Part shown: piece after piece, positions 23,253 to 33,863 of the stretch
Numbering within the stretch: position 1 is the stretch's first letter
Layout: each line of letters begins with the position of its first letter
Origin: Adineta steineri
Taxonomy: Eukaryota > Rotifera > Eurotatoria > Adinetida > Adinetidae
DNA: 64,000 bases
Direction: 5' to 3'
NCBI GenBank assembly: GCA_905250115.1
Contig: CAJNOI010000207.1
Location: 81,422 to 145,421, forward strand
Notes under the pieces: model-generated
What the model saw: only the letters and a program-made list of their open reading frames with translations
What the model was told of the DNA's origin: nothing
Databases searched by the model: none
Made by a program: the position numbers and the translations under genes

Positions 23253-24467
23253 ATGTTAACTACAAATGCAAAGTTAAATATTCCATCAACAAAAAAACAA
23301 AATTTATCTGAATGTCGAATATGTGGCGCTCCTGCTCAATATGTAAATTTTGGCGTTATTTCATGTAGTTCATGTAAAATGTTTTTTAAACGAAATGCTA
23401 ATATTGAACAAGTGACTTTTGATTATTTTTTTTCAATTTTTAAATAAAAATTATTCGTTTGATTTAGGAAATATTTAAATGTAATTTTGATGGCTATTGT
23501 GAAATAAAACGAGATAATCATCATATGTGTGCATCATGTCGACTTAGGAAATGTTTTCAATATGGAATGACTACTGACAAATTTCGAGCATCACGATCGA
23601 AGAAATCATTGGTTAAAATAGAACCACGATATCAATCAGAAAAAGTAAGATAATAAAAATATACAAAATGTTTTTCTTATTTATTTTTGTTAGTTATCAA
23701 TATTAAATTCTTTAAAACCAGATCATTCATTATTAACTAGTAGTCAATGGACACTTCTCTCAAATTTATATAATAGTTTTGATGAATCTCAACTTTCATT
23801 ACTTGGTAAATCTTTAGTAGATACACATAATTCTTTACAGCCAATGAATGTGACATATCAAAAACTTGTAGAAAATTATTTATCATCTCTTTATGAAACA
23901 ACAGGAAGATATCTTTGTTTGAATGATGATATTTGTAAATTATCATTTAGTGATCGTTCCATTTTACTTCGTAATGCTGCAGATAATGTATCTTGCATGG
24001 CTTCTGCATTTATTACACATCATTTTGATTTATTTAGTCTAGATTCTTTTTTAAAAATTCTAATAGCAATATATGGCAATCGTCCAGTCTCTCTTTCTCT
24101 ATGGGCAATGAAATTTATTATTTCAGATATTGTAATATTTAAATTAGCACTTTCATTATTTGCTTTATCAAAAACTACTTATTTATATTCTCCAAATATT
24201 TTAACAGATTCAACAAATTCTTCTGCAATATTTCATATTCAAAATAAATATGCAGAAGTTACATGGAAATATCTTATTTATAGCTATGGTTGGTATGAAG
24301 CTGTCAAATATTTTCATAATATCATACATTGGCTTATGACTTGTACTATGCTCATGATCCCTATACAAAATTTTAGTTCACATAATAATAATACTGATTC
24401 ACTTGTTGAACTAACTGAGCTTACACTTATATTAGATGATGTTGAGAAAATAATCGAAACAAAATAG
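23253..24467 (+). CDS. Divergent nuclear hormone receptor
   Basis: Three exons (23253-23411, 23468-23644, 23694-24467) encode 403 aa. The DNA-binding domain has both C4 zinc fingers: CRICGAPAQYVNFGVISCSSC and then C-x5-C within KCNFDGYCEIK, followed by CASCRLRKC. The P-box segment is CSSCKMFFKR and the second finger ends CRLRKCFQYGM, as in nuclear receptors. The C-terminal 250 residues are helical and hydrophobic and occupy the place of a ligand-binding domain but are strongly diverged. The upstream ATG at 23211 sits before a probable acceptor and is rejected. It probably acts as a DNA-binding transcription factor; ligand unknown. Confidence 0.9.
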
Positions 24468-24470
24468 AAG

Positions 24471-25390
24471 TCAACGATTTTTATGTTATATGTGCTTATT
24501 GTTTGTCTTATAGTTGGAGCTTTAAAATATATACAAGCAGAAATAAACTCAAAGTGCATTTATTCTATAGTATTGATCAAATCCTTATAGAATATCAATG
24601 AAATAAATTAAGAAAATTTTAATCGAATGCGACGACACATTTACGTGTATACGTAATTTCTCTTCATTTCATTATCACGCCCGAAACAGATTTTGACTGT
24701 TGTAGTTGGAAAGGCATTGTTCTAACAGAATTGAGCTAGATAGTATTCTAACTTGTATGTTTGAGGTGTATTTTCAAATTACAAGTGCTATATTATTATG
24801 TCCATTGATGAAAGGTCAGGAATAAAGATAATATTTGCACTTACCGTTAGATATGTTACATGAATAAAAATTACTAACAGTCATATTGATTCATATCAAC
24901 GGGTTTAGGACAGTTGCGCGCTGACATTTGCTCGTCGGACAGTTACTCGAAAGGACACTTGCTCGTTAGGCAGTTGCTTGTCAGGGTGTGGGTGTTGAAA
25001 GAATAGAATACCCACACCCACACACCCTACTCTTCGCGTATTCGATAAATTCCAAAACGAATAATTATAATATATGAACCCATTAAACTAAGAAAATACG
25101 AGAGTCAATCATCACAAGATATTTTTCACGTAATCTTACATTCAAACTTGCCTCATAACAGTTTGTTTTTATTCAGTAGTTTATTTGTGCCATACGAGAT
25201 TCACAATGCAAATGAAAAGAGGAAGATAATAAGAAGAAAGATAGTAACGTGTCAGTGGTGTTATATTTTCACTTTTATCAAAAGAAAAAAGAAAAGAAAT
25301 AAATGTTTCTGCTGTGGATGTGAGTAGAGTAATCACACCAACTCTCAATTATATGAACCAAAAAAGTACGAAAAGAATTAGAAATAAATA
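24471..25390. other. Intergenic with short degenerate repeat and telomere-like hairpin
   Basis: Five degenerate units of about 15 bp (GGACAGTTGCTCGTC type) occupy roughly 24909-24982 and run straight into a hairpin at 24983-25028, in which AGGGTGTGGGTGTT faces ACCCACACCCACACACCCT. No gene is supported. Confidence 0.65.
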
Positions 25391-28087
25391 TTATTTCAGA
25401 TCATTCGGATTTACTTCTAATTTATCAGCTCGTAAACGTGCAGCTTCTATTCGTGACTTGATTACTGGAATGAATAGGATGCCAGTTATTTGAATAGCTG
25501 CTGGACTTGTGATACGCCACTCAATAGCTTTTAAATCATCGTCTGGATGTGCCACATATGCTTTTACAGTACATGGAAAAGTACAAAATTCATTTTCCTT
25601 TACTCGACATTCTAGTACAGCAATCATACGTTGATCATCATAGGAAAATGTAACAGCATAGACTGAATCTAAACAATAATGTATACTTGGACTAACAAAT
25701 ATTGCATTGGCAAAATCCGAAATCCCAAAAGCTACTGTCCCTCGTGCTATATGATTCGAAGGTGGACAGGCCCGAAAACCACTAGAGACAACTGTACTTG
25801 GCATTACAAGTCCATCCATAAGTATCGATTGTATAGCATTAATAGAGGTACCATGATAAGCTATATGTGGAAAATGTTGTAAATCAGGATCGCATATTTT
25901 TAAATATAGACAGGCTACTGGAATTTGACGTGCTTGAAATAGTTGTCCAGCAGTAGCTTGAATAAACATATCCGGTAGAAGATAGAGTGATTTAGGAATA
26001 ATTTCAACTGAACGAATAAGAGCATGTATGCCACCAATACGAGGTAAACGATTATGTTGACTACTATGAGAAAACCAATATCCAGAATTTGAAAACCATG
26101 TATACAATTTTATATTCGATTCATTAGAGATTGTCACAGTTGGCATATCTTTTAATTTATCATGTTGATTTCTATACGTTGTTTGAAATATACAAATACT
26201 TTCAGGTAATTGAAATTGTTCAATATCCGGTGGAAAAATATTATTAATCTCAATTGAAATATTACTATCAGCACAATTAGGAGCAAAACTAAATAATAAA
26301 TTTTTAACAGTAAATTTTTGTTGCTCATTTAATTTCGCTGTAATATGAAGTAATCTTTTGTTACGTGATAAACGAAATGCATTATGTAAAGTACGTAAAT
26401 TAAGACTAGGACATTCATTTCTTACTGTATAACCACTATTTATATAGCGTGGTGAATTATAACCTATAAGACATAATGGTAAATCTATAAATTTTATGTT
26501 GACATAACGAGCACGACATACAGCTGATATTAATGTCGTTTTTTCATAATCAAAATCTAAAGGACTTCGAGCAATTGAAAACCATCGATATTCATTACAT
26601 AATGGATCTGGTATTGCTTTAATTAGATCATTAATTGTCGCATCATAATGTAATTGTACTTTTACTAATGGTTCATTGCCTGAACTTTTTCCATCACCAA
26701 ATAAATGTACAGAAAGAATTTTATCATCAGCTAAATTATCTCGATACAGTTTTAAAACTTTTTTTATATCATCTCGTTTAACTTCATCGAAAACTGTCGC
26801 ATCAAATTGGTTTTTAATATTAATATCCGCACCACGTGTAAGTAATAATTCAACTGTTGATAAATGACCATGAAATACAGCGCCATGCAATGGTGTACTA
26901 CGTTTTTCACGTAGCTGTACATTTATATATGCACCTTTATCTAAAAGCCATTTTGCAACAGATGTGTGACCAAAACGACATGCGACATAAAGTAAACTTG
27001 TACCATTACTATCAATTTCATTTGGTGAATGATCATTAAAATAATATTCAAACCACCAAACTATACCATTTCGTGCCATTTCAAACATATTTTTTTCACG
27101 TATAGATCGAAATAATTCAATTACTCGCGTATCATGTACAATACTTTCTTGTTCAGCTGTCATACCCCATTTATTAATTAAAGTTGAATTAGCACCTTTA
27201 TTAAGAAGATATTTAACAATTTCTGTATGTCCATTATGTGTCGCAAGATGAAGAGCTGAATTTAAATTAATATCAACTAAATCGAGATTAGCTGAATATT
27301 GTTCAATGAAACATTTCGCAAGATCAAAATAACCTTTTTTACATGCACAATGAAGTAATGTTTGTCGTTGAATATAATATTGTAAATCAATATGATTTGA
27401 AATATTATTAATATTATTTTTAAACCATTCAAGCTGATTATTAGCTGTTCGTACAAATAATGTTTGTTTTAATTCAATAAAAACTTTTCGAACATTATTA
27501 TTATAAGATTCTTGTTCAGGTAAATTACCAGATTTATTTTTTATTCCATAATTAGCACCACTTTCTAATAGACATCTTACGATTTCTTCATGTCCAAAGA
27601 ATGTCGCTGCATGTAAAGGTGTACTTCCTGTTCGTTGTATTAAATCAGGATTGACATCTTGTTCAATTAAATAATTTACAGCATCAATATTACAAACACG
27701 TGCTGCACAATATAATGGCGTTTGCTTTGTTACTAGATCTTGAGCGTTCATTTGTCTTAATTTAGCATTTTTGAATTGTTGTTTTAATTCTAATATAAGA
27801 TCAGGTTCGGCTGCTAATTGTTGAAATGTATATTTCGAGATAGATAAATCAGAAATCCATTCTTTTCGATCAGTATATTGTTGTCGTTTGTCATGGTCGG
27901 ATAACGTTTCATAAGCACGGCAAATTTGTCGAAATTTTTCAGATGTAATTTGACGATTTTCAGGTGATTTTTGTCGATCGATTTTAAATTCAAGAATTCG
28001 TTCACGATATGCTTTACGTAGTTCATAATTATTACTTTTTTCATCAGCTTGCAAATTCTGATAAGGTGTCATAGTTAATGACGACAT
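25391..28087 (-). CDS. J-like domain + ankyrin repeats + ART/PARP-like C-terminal domain
   Basis: A single-exon 898-aa protein. Residues 1-75 resemble a J domain: ELRKAYRERILEFK and EKFRQICRAYETLSDHDKR fit helices II and III, but the HPD triad needed to stimulate Hsp70 is replaced (KIDRQ). Ankyrin repeats come in three blocks, near residues 118-205 (GSTPLHAATFFGHEEIVRCL), 240-312 (NSALHLATHNGHTEIVKYL) and 348-432 (STPLHGAVFHGHLSTVELL). A 300-residue middle region is unassigned. The last 150 residues look like an ADP-ribosyltransferase fold: YHGTSINAIQSILMDGL, then IFVSPSIHYCLDSVY and AIEWRI, which could supply an H-Y-E triad. Ankyrin plus PARP recalls tankyrase, but there is no SAM domain. 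Intact, with no frameshift. Activity is inference; the ART call is moderate. Confidence 0.75.
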   Translation of the reverse strand: MSSLTMTPYQNLQADEKSNNYELRKAYRERILEFKIDRQKSPENRQITSEKFRQICRAYETLSDHDKRQQYTDRKEWISDLSISKYTFQQLAAEPDLILELKQQFKNAKLRQMNAQDLVTKQTPLYCAARVCNIDAVNYLIEQDVNPDLIQRTGSTPLHAATFFGHEEIVRCLLESGANYGIKNKSGNLPEQESYNNNVRKVFIELKQTLFVRTANNQLEWFKNNINNISNHIDLQYYIQRQTLLHCACKKGYFDLAKCFIEQYSANLDLVDINLNSALHLATHNGHTEIVKYLLNKGANSTLINKWGMTAEQESIVHDTRVIELFRSIREKNMFEMARNGIVWWFEYYFNDHSPNEIDSNGTSLLYVACRFGHTSVAKWLLDKGAYINVQLREKRSTPLHGAVFHGHLSTVELLLTRGADINIKNQFDATVFDEVKRDDIKKVLKLYRDNLADDKILSVHLFGDGKSSGNEPLVKVQLHYDATINDLIKAIPDPLCNEYRWFSIARSPLDFDYEKTTLISAVCRARYVNIKFIDLPLCLIGYNSPRYINSGYTVRNECPSLNLRTLHNAFRLSRNKRLLHITAKLNEQQKFTVKNLLFSFAPNCADSNISIEINNIFPPDIEQFQLPESICIFQTTYRNQHDKLKDMPTVTISNESNIKLYTWFSNSGYWFSHSSQHNRLPRIGGIHALIRSVEIIPKSLYLLPDMFIQATAGQLFQARQIPVACLYLKICDPDLQHFPHIAYHGTSINAIQSILMDGLVMPSTVVSSGFRACPPSNHIARGTVAFGISDFANAIFVSPSIHYCLDSVYAVTFSYDDQRMIAVLECRVKENEFCTFPCTVKAYVAHPDDDLKAIEWRITSPAAIQITGILFIPVIKSRIEAARLRADKLEVNPNDLK

Positions 28088-29171
28088 GGCATTGTTTTAA
28101 TATCGATATTATCAAAAAAAAACTATTATACACCTACCCACTCATTTAAGAAAAAAGTTATTTTTAACCTATTTAGTTTTATCGCTTTTCCTCTATTGAC
28201 ATTCGGATTTCCTTTGTATATTATTATTTTAATCTTAATAGAATTTAGTCTATCCATAAAAAAAAAAGAAATGATTTCTAACTAATTATATTTAAATGTT
28301 CAAATTGAACAAATATATCTAAACGTTAGTCGAATGAAAAGAAATGCGTTGAAATAATAAGAAACATTTATGATTTACTTTTAGCAATCTGTGTTTTTAT
28401 ATATAATGCGTATGAATATCATTTTCTCCCGTTCGACGAACGATGGCAACATAGTCTTTATTTATTTACTCATCAGCTTAAGTTAGAAAAACATCAGAAC
28501 TTCATGGATGAAAATGTAAGAAAAGATTTACAGTCGAAGCTATCATGTTAGTTTTCAATTAACTTTTTGTTAAAATATTTTTTCTATTTAAGACAAAATT
28601 CGAATATCTCAATTTGTTAATTATTAGTCATTATCAAAATATGCAACATGGAAAAAATATCGTTTCAATTTATAGAAGTATTTTTTTGTAATGAAATTAA
28701 TTTCAAAATAAAAAATAGTGTTGTTATATTAATTACCATACTAACAAATATTGAAATACAGAAGCATATTGAACGACTGTATTTTAATTTAGTGCGTTAG
28801 TTGCAGGCTTTTTTTAGAAACTTAAAATTTCCTTTTGCTATACGTATATGACGTAAGAAGAGAACGAGAAAAAAAATGGAAAACACTTGAGCATATGTAG
28901 AACCCAAGAGGATATAGATGGAATGACGTCGCCATTTCTATATATATATATATACATCAAATAAACCTACCTAATTTCAATAGAGACGGAAACGATTATC
29001 AGAATAAAATAATCGGATCATGCCAATAAAATCTATGATCAATGCCTTTATGAAAGCTGAAATTATATAGAAACCTATATGTTCCAAAATACTAGAAAAT
29101 CACTGTGGACCTCATGCGAAGTCATTCGCAGACAAAGATTTAATAACGTTACTAATAATGACAACGGTAAT
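28088..29171. other. Intergenic, upstream of J-ANK-ART gene
   Basis: AT-rich with long A and T runs. No gene or element supported. Confidence 0.5.
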
Positions 29172-29833
29172 CCCAACTTTGGTCGAAAAACTAAAATGTC
29201 GAAGTATATAAAGATCGAAAGGTAAAAATGTCGAAAAAAAATTAGACATATGTCGAATGTAAGAATATCGAATTGAAAATAGTCGAAATATTAAAATATC
29301 GAAGGGTAGAAATGTCGAATTTGAAATTAGTCGAAATATAAAAATGTCGAAGGATGGGTGTGGATATGGGTGTGGGTGAGGGTGAAGGTGAGGGTGAGGG
29401 TGTGGGTGAGGGTGAGGGTGAGGGTGTGGGTGAGGGTGAGGGTGTGGGTGTGGGTGAGGGTGAGGGTGTGGGTGAGGGTGAGGGTGTGGGTGTGGGGGAC
29501 TGTATGGATGTGGGTATGGCTAAATACAGATGAATGTTTATATTTGCACTGATACTCACACCCACTCTCAAACGTCTTTCTTAATTTTTACCACTAAGTT
29601 GTTTCGAACACCCAAAATCTTATCATTTTCATATTTCGACTTTTTTTCTTCGATATTTTTATCCTTCGATATTGTTATACTTCGACATTTTTCACTTCGA
29701 CATTTTTATACTTCGGCATTTTTTACTTCGATATTTTTATATTTCGACATCTTTATACTTCGACATTTTATTTTCGACATTTTTCGTTCGATCTTTTTAG
29801 ACTTCGACATTTTTACTGTCGACCAAAGTTGGG
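29172..29833. mobile_element. Fold-back element with telomere-like core
   Basis: CCCAACTTTGGTCGA at 29172-29186 is matched in reverse complement by the end at 29833. Inside, the left arm has repeated ATGTCGAA / TCGAAATATAAAA units and the right arm (29590-29820) the complementary TTCGACATTTTTATAC units, so both arms are inverted minisatellites. The centre is a GGGTGA/GGGTGT array. No coding capacity, and no clear target duplication. Confidence 0.75.
29354..29500. repeat. GGGTGT/GGGTGA hexamer array
   Basis: About 23 consecutive hexamers mixing GGGTGT and GGGTGA. The GGGTGT unit is a permutation of TGTGGG, the telomere repeat described for bdelloid rotifers, but the array here is interstitial and degenerate. 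Confidence 0.85.
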
Positions 29834-29907
29834 AGAATCATCACATAAAATGAATTTTTCTAATCACTATACCTAGTTAGATAAGCTTCGAGAAAAGGGT
29901 GTTGTAG

Positions 29908-30499
29908 GAAAACATAGAAAGAGAAAATTTTAGAAAAAAAAACAAAAGAGGAAAACGTAGATAGCAAAAATTGAAAGAAGGAAAACGTAGGAACTTTAAA
30001 AGACTACAGTATAAAAAATTTAACTGTTTTCGTTTTTATTGGTCACTCCTGTAACTAGCATATACTAATTTTCATTCAACAAAGAAAATTTTCTCGTATT
30101 ATAAATATACATACAATTTAAATGGCAACAAACTTAAATTGATACAAAGTGAACATACTCGTTTTGAGCATATTTCACTTCAACTTGATGCTGGTGCGTC
30201 TGCACCAAAACAATCAACAAAAACAAAAACTTTTCAGGCGCGATTTGATACTCTATGTAACAGATCTTCCAAAAAGAAAATTAACGCGAAAGAGTTATTG
30301 ATAAGCTTCTCACTGTTAATTGGAAAGAAAAAAAATAAGATTTTATTACATTATCAATTTTCTTATAACCTAATAAATATACTACTTAACATGCATAAAA
30401 AACTGATCAATCATTTCAACGTTTCCCTTTTCTATATTTTCCTCTTCTACCTTTTCCTTTTCTATTTTTTTTCTACGTTTTCCTCTTTCTATGTTTTCC
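29908..30499. mobile_element. Fold-back element with GGAAAACGTAG-type arms
   Basis: GGAAAACATAGAAAGAG (29908-) pairs with CTCTTTCTATGTTTTCC (30483-30499), and further GGAAAACGTAG / CTACGTTTTCC units lie in each arm. The middle (30139-30300) holds a short open stretch that may be a decayed coding fragment; no start codon or family is recognisable. Confidence 0.55.
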
Positions 30500-31123
30500 A
30501 GCAAGACCGAGAAAAGAATGACGTTTGTATGCGTAAAAACATCGTTTCTTTTAAGGCTTGTCTGACTCGATAGTGATGATTAAATATGAGTATGTGGACG
30601 TACACGACATTTTTATTCTCCTCCATACAATGTTTAGTTTCTTATCAACATTGTGCGTTCTTCTGTTTATGCGACGTGGCAAAAAAAATTGAGTTGATAA
30701 TAAATAATAATACGCATATATGCCTTATGTTACTCATGTAGCTGACTTAGCTATGACCATGATAAATTTTGTCATTTTACATTCTCAATCCAATCATCAA
30801 CTGTTGTTACTCTCTTCTATTTTTTTACTTGTATTCAATAGTATGTATCTCATAACTAATTTAATTTTTCTCCGTTTCAGCACTTTTAAAAATTATATAT
30901 AAAATTTTGTAGCGTAGGAGAAACAAATAGTTTCTCACAAATGAAAACTCTTTTCATCAACGATAGTTTTTTAGTTATGTATATCTTTTTTTGAAATACT
31001 AATAACTTTTCACTTTTGTTATTAAGTTTACTATTTATTTAATAATGATCTATTCTAGTTGAATCGTTTTATTAACAGTATTTGAAATTCATATTTCTTT
31101 CAAAATAGTTAACTAGATTACGA
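30500..31123. other. Intergenic, no gene recognised
   Basis: AT-rich region upstream of the acyltransferase gene; no feature supported. Confidence 0.5.
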
Positions 31124-32581
31124 ATGTTATCTAAATCACATGATAGTCCGTCTAGTTTTGAACCAAAACAACGACTTCTTGGTCCAGCAGAAAATGGTAT
31201 CCTGAGGATCTCACAACAGTTTCAAGGCTATCAGAAAGCTGGTCAAGTTTTACACTTACAAGGTCCATACATTTCATTAGAGACACTATCTTCAGTGATT
31301 AGTCGTCTACAATGTCGTCATCCTTTTCTTCGAAGTCGTTTACAAATTAGTTCTACAGAGCCAGACAGTTATCTAATGGAGGAAGACGACACACTTTGTC
31401 TCAAGATTCTAGAAATAGCACGAAAGAATGCTGATCATCTTCATTTCTGGCGTCAAGCATGGAAAGAAAGAGAGAAAGATACAATAGTCATTGGACAAGG
31501 ACTTGCTGAATTTTGGCTTTTACAGGTATAGAAAGGTTTCACTGATCATTTTTAGAATATATGTCGTACTTTTTAGGATGCAACCGATCAGAACATCGAG
31601 GATAGTCCAAGAGAAATAGTGATCGTATGCGATCATAGCATTTGTGATGGTGTGTCTCTTAGTACTGTTGCACACGAACTCTTAATTGCTTTAAGTGATA
31701 ATAGTATAAGTATGACGAGTCATTCATTAAATTGGCCAATTACTATGGAAGTAGCTGCTCGTCAAAGTCTCTCAAGATGGGGAATACTAATCGCATTTAG
31801 TAAACTTGCTCTTGCTTTCTTGTACTGGAAAGCTACTAGTTCTCAACCTACTGCAAGACTACCTTGGACAAATGTCGATTTCTCGTTAGATGACATGCAT
31901 AAGTATTGTCATACTGAAACTCGTTATGGTATGTTGACTAAGGAAGAGACAAAAAAGCTGTTTGAAACGTGTCGACGAGAGGACGTAACAGTTACATCAG
32001 CTATTAGCAGTGCCATTTTATGCATTACATCTACACTAGCGAGTGTTGATAATAATCAGATGACAAATTTGGTCTTGGCAATTCCAGCTGATACTCGCAG
32101 AAGATGTATACCACCAGTACCGAATCATGATCTCAGCTATCAAGTTTCAGGAGTCATGGGATTTACAATGGCTACAAGAGATACGCCAACAGAATCAAAA
32201 GGTATGTGGCAACTTGCAAAAACGTTCGGACATCATGTGAATAAATCAGTTGATGCCGGACATATTCTTGCACTGGCTATGGTTATGGGGAAAATCTATC
32301 AGAAGAACATAGGTCCAATTGATATTGCACACCTTCCGACTACTGTAATTACAAACTGGGGACTTTTGCCTTTCCATGAACAGTATGGCAAATGGAAACT
32401 TACAGAGATGACTCCTATCGGTAATTTGATCCGAGCAGTCATGCCAGTTTTTATGCTTCAAACTGTCAACGGAATATTGACGGTTGCTTGTGGTGGTGCT
32501 GTCCCTCTCATCTCTGAGACTATTATAGAGAATTTATGTAATGGTACAATGCATAACTTGCGTCAAATGATAGAAGACTAA
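31124..32581 (+). CDS. Condensation/alcohol-acetyltransferase-type acyltransferase
   Basis: Two exons, 31124-31525 and 31577-32581, separated by a 51-bp phase-0 GT-AG intron, encode 468 aa. The catalytic motif of the chloramphenicol-acetyltransferase/condensation superfamily, HxxxDG, is present as HSICDG in VIVCDHSICDGVSLSTVAHE, at about residue 155. An N-terminal segment (AENGILRISQQFQGY ... RHPFLRSRLQ) and later AIPADTRRRCIPP match the layout of bacterial/fungal PapA-like and AATase proteins, which transfer acyl groups to alcohols or amines. No signal peptide, so probably cytosolic. Such stand-alone enzymes are rare in animals, so horizontal acquisition followed by intron gain is possible. 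Substrate unknown. Confidence 0.8.
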
Positions 32582-32806
32582 CGGTAATTATATGTTGTTA
32601 ACAAATTATGACACAAATTTTTCTAAAACTATTTATTAAAGTGCATGCATGTGTGAAGAAAGTATTTCTTCAGTAAGAAAAATATACAGTTTCATTTTCT
32701 ACACTTCTTTGTATCGATCTTTAAGTAAACACTTAATGCTAGCGTTAATAGAACTACAAATAGAACAAAACATTAATGGTAGTTTTCAATAATAGTTTTA
32801 GAGAGA
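32582..32806. other. 3' flank of acyltransferase gene
   Basis: Short AT-rich spacer ending at the TA target site of the pogo/Tigger element. No gene. Confidence 0.5.
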
Positions 32807-32808
32807 TA

Positions 32809-33598
32809 CAGTCAAATCCACTTATAAGAGCTCCACTTTTGAGAGCCGTTTTTTCGTAATGCATTTTACATTGTGACAAAGTCCGCTTTTCAGAGCTTCG
32901 GATACGGGAGCGATCCGTTTATTAGAGCTGTTTGTTGGCGATTTTTTACGATTTTAGCCCGCATAAAAGAGCTCGTCCATGTATATGATTATAAATATGC
33001 ATTTATGTTTTTCGTCTTTTTCGTTCCTGTCATATATATGTGATGAATTTTTTCTTTCGTTCGTTCTTTTTTCTTTCATGTTGTTCTATATTGGATTTTT
33101 CTTCCATGTTCATCATCTATGGGATTTTCCATTCCATGGATCTTTCCTTTTACCTTCGTTCTATATATTGTTCGTCATTTTTTGTTGACTCATTACTTTT
33201 CAAAGAATGGCATCTACCAGTGGTAAACGTTGCACATTATCGATCGAACAAAAATTGGGGATCTTGGAAGCACTGAAATCCAAAAAGGCAGAACATGTGG
33301 CTAAAGATTTCAACATCGGCTATTCTATGGTGAAGAAGATAAGGCAAAACGAAGAAGAAATTCGGAAAGTAGTGATGAACAATAGCAACTTAAGTCGAAA
33401 ACAAAAGCGCGAAAGCCCTCATGAAGAAATCAGTGGATTTCTTTAAATAAATTTATGTATGTGTATATACTTCTTGATAAATATTGACAATAATCAATTT
33501 TTACACTATTTTACATATAGTTCGCATTAAGAAGCGATCCAGCTATAAGAGCCACTTTTTGATTCCCCCCACTGCGCTCTTATAAGCGGATTCGACTG
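32809..33598. mobile_element. Internally deleted pogo/Tigger-type transposon
   Basis: Ends CAGTCAAATCCACTTATAAG (left) and CAGTCGAATCCGCTTATAAG (right, reversed) form terminal repeats with two mismatches in 20, and the 790-bp element is flanked by TA on both sides (32807-32808, 33599-33600). TA duplication and a CAGT start fit the pogo/Tigger branch of Tc1-mariner. It retains only the start of the transposase (next entry), so it is non-autonomous. Confidence 0.88.
33207..33446 (+). pseudogene. Truncated pogo/Tigger transposase, N-terminal HTH only
   Basis: Open for 79 codons. KRCTLSIEQKLGILEALKS and HVAKDFNIGYSMVKKIRQN form the psq/CENP-B-type helix-turn-helix that binds the transposon ends. 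The frame then stops (ESPHEEISGFL) with the second HTH and the DDE catalytic domain missing. Intact transposases of this group are about 500 aa. The remaining piece could in principle still bind the ends. Confidence 0.8.
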
Positions 33599-33600
33599 TA

Positions 33601-33863
33601 CCTTTCAAATAGTAGTAACTGAGGAAGAAACTAGCATACTTCATATGTAAAAACGCTTCAATTAAGTAAGCAATATTTTGTTTTTCTTCATATACGTCGA
33701 TGTATACATTGCATAATTAATGATGCATATTGATTCATACCTCTTCTACATGTGCATATCAATTTCGATTCAATGACTACAAAAATGAAAAGGAAGAAGA
33801 AAAAACAACATTTATTGTCAGTGTATTTTTGATATAAGTGGTGTAATTTAGTTTTATTTCTAG
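33601..33863. other. Intergenic between transposon and NUDIX gene
   Basis: AT-rich spacer. TTTTATTTCTAG ends directly before the downstream ATG and looks like a 3' splice site. Confidence 0.5.

Noticed and set aside
29242..29571. Pro/Ser/Thr and Val/Trp/Arg-rich frames
   Set aside because: They translate the GGGTGT/GGGTGA hexamer array; no start context or family features.
30139..30573. 144-codon open frame with hydrophobic C terminus
   Set aside because: Its start is not ATG, it overlaps inverted TTTTCC-rich repeat arms, and no family is recognisable. At most the first 55 codons are a decayed fragment.
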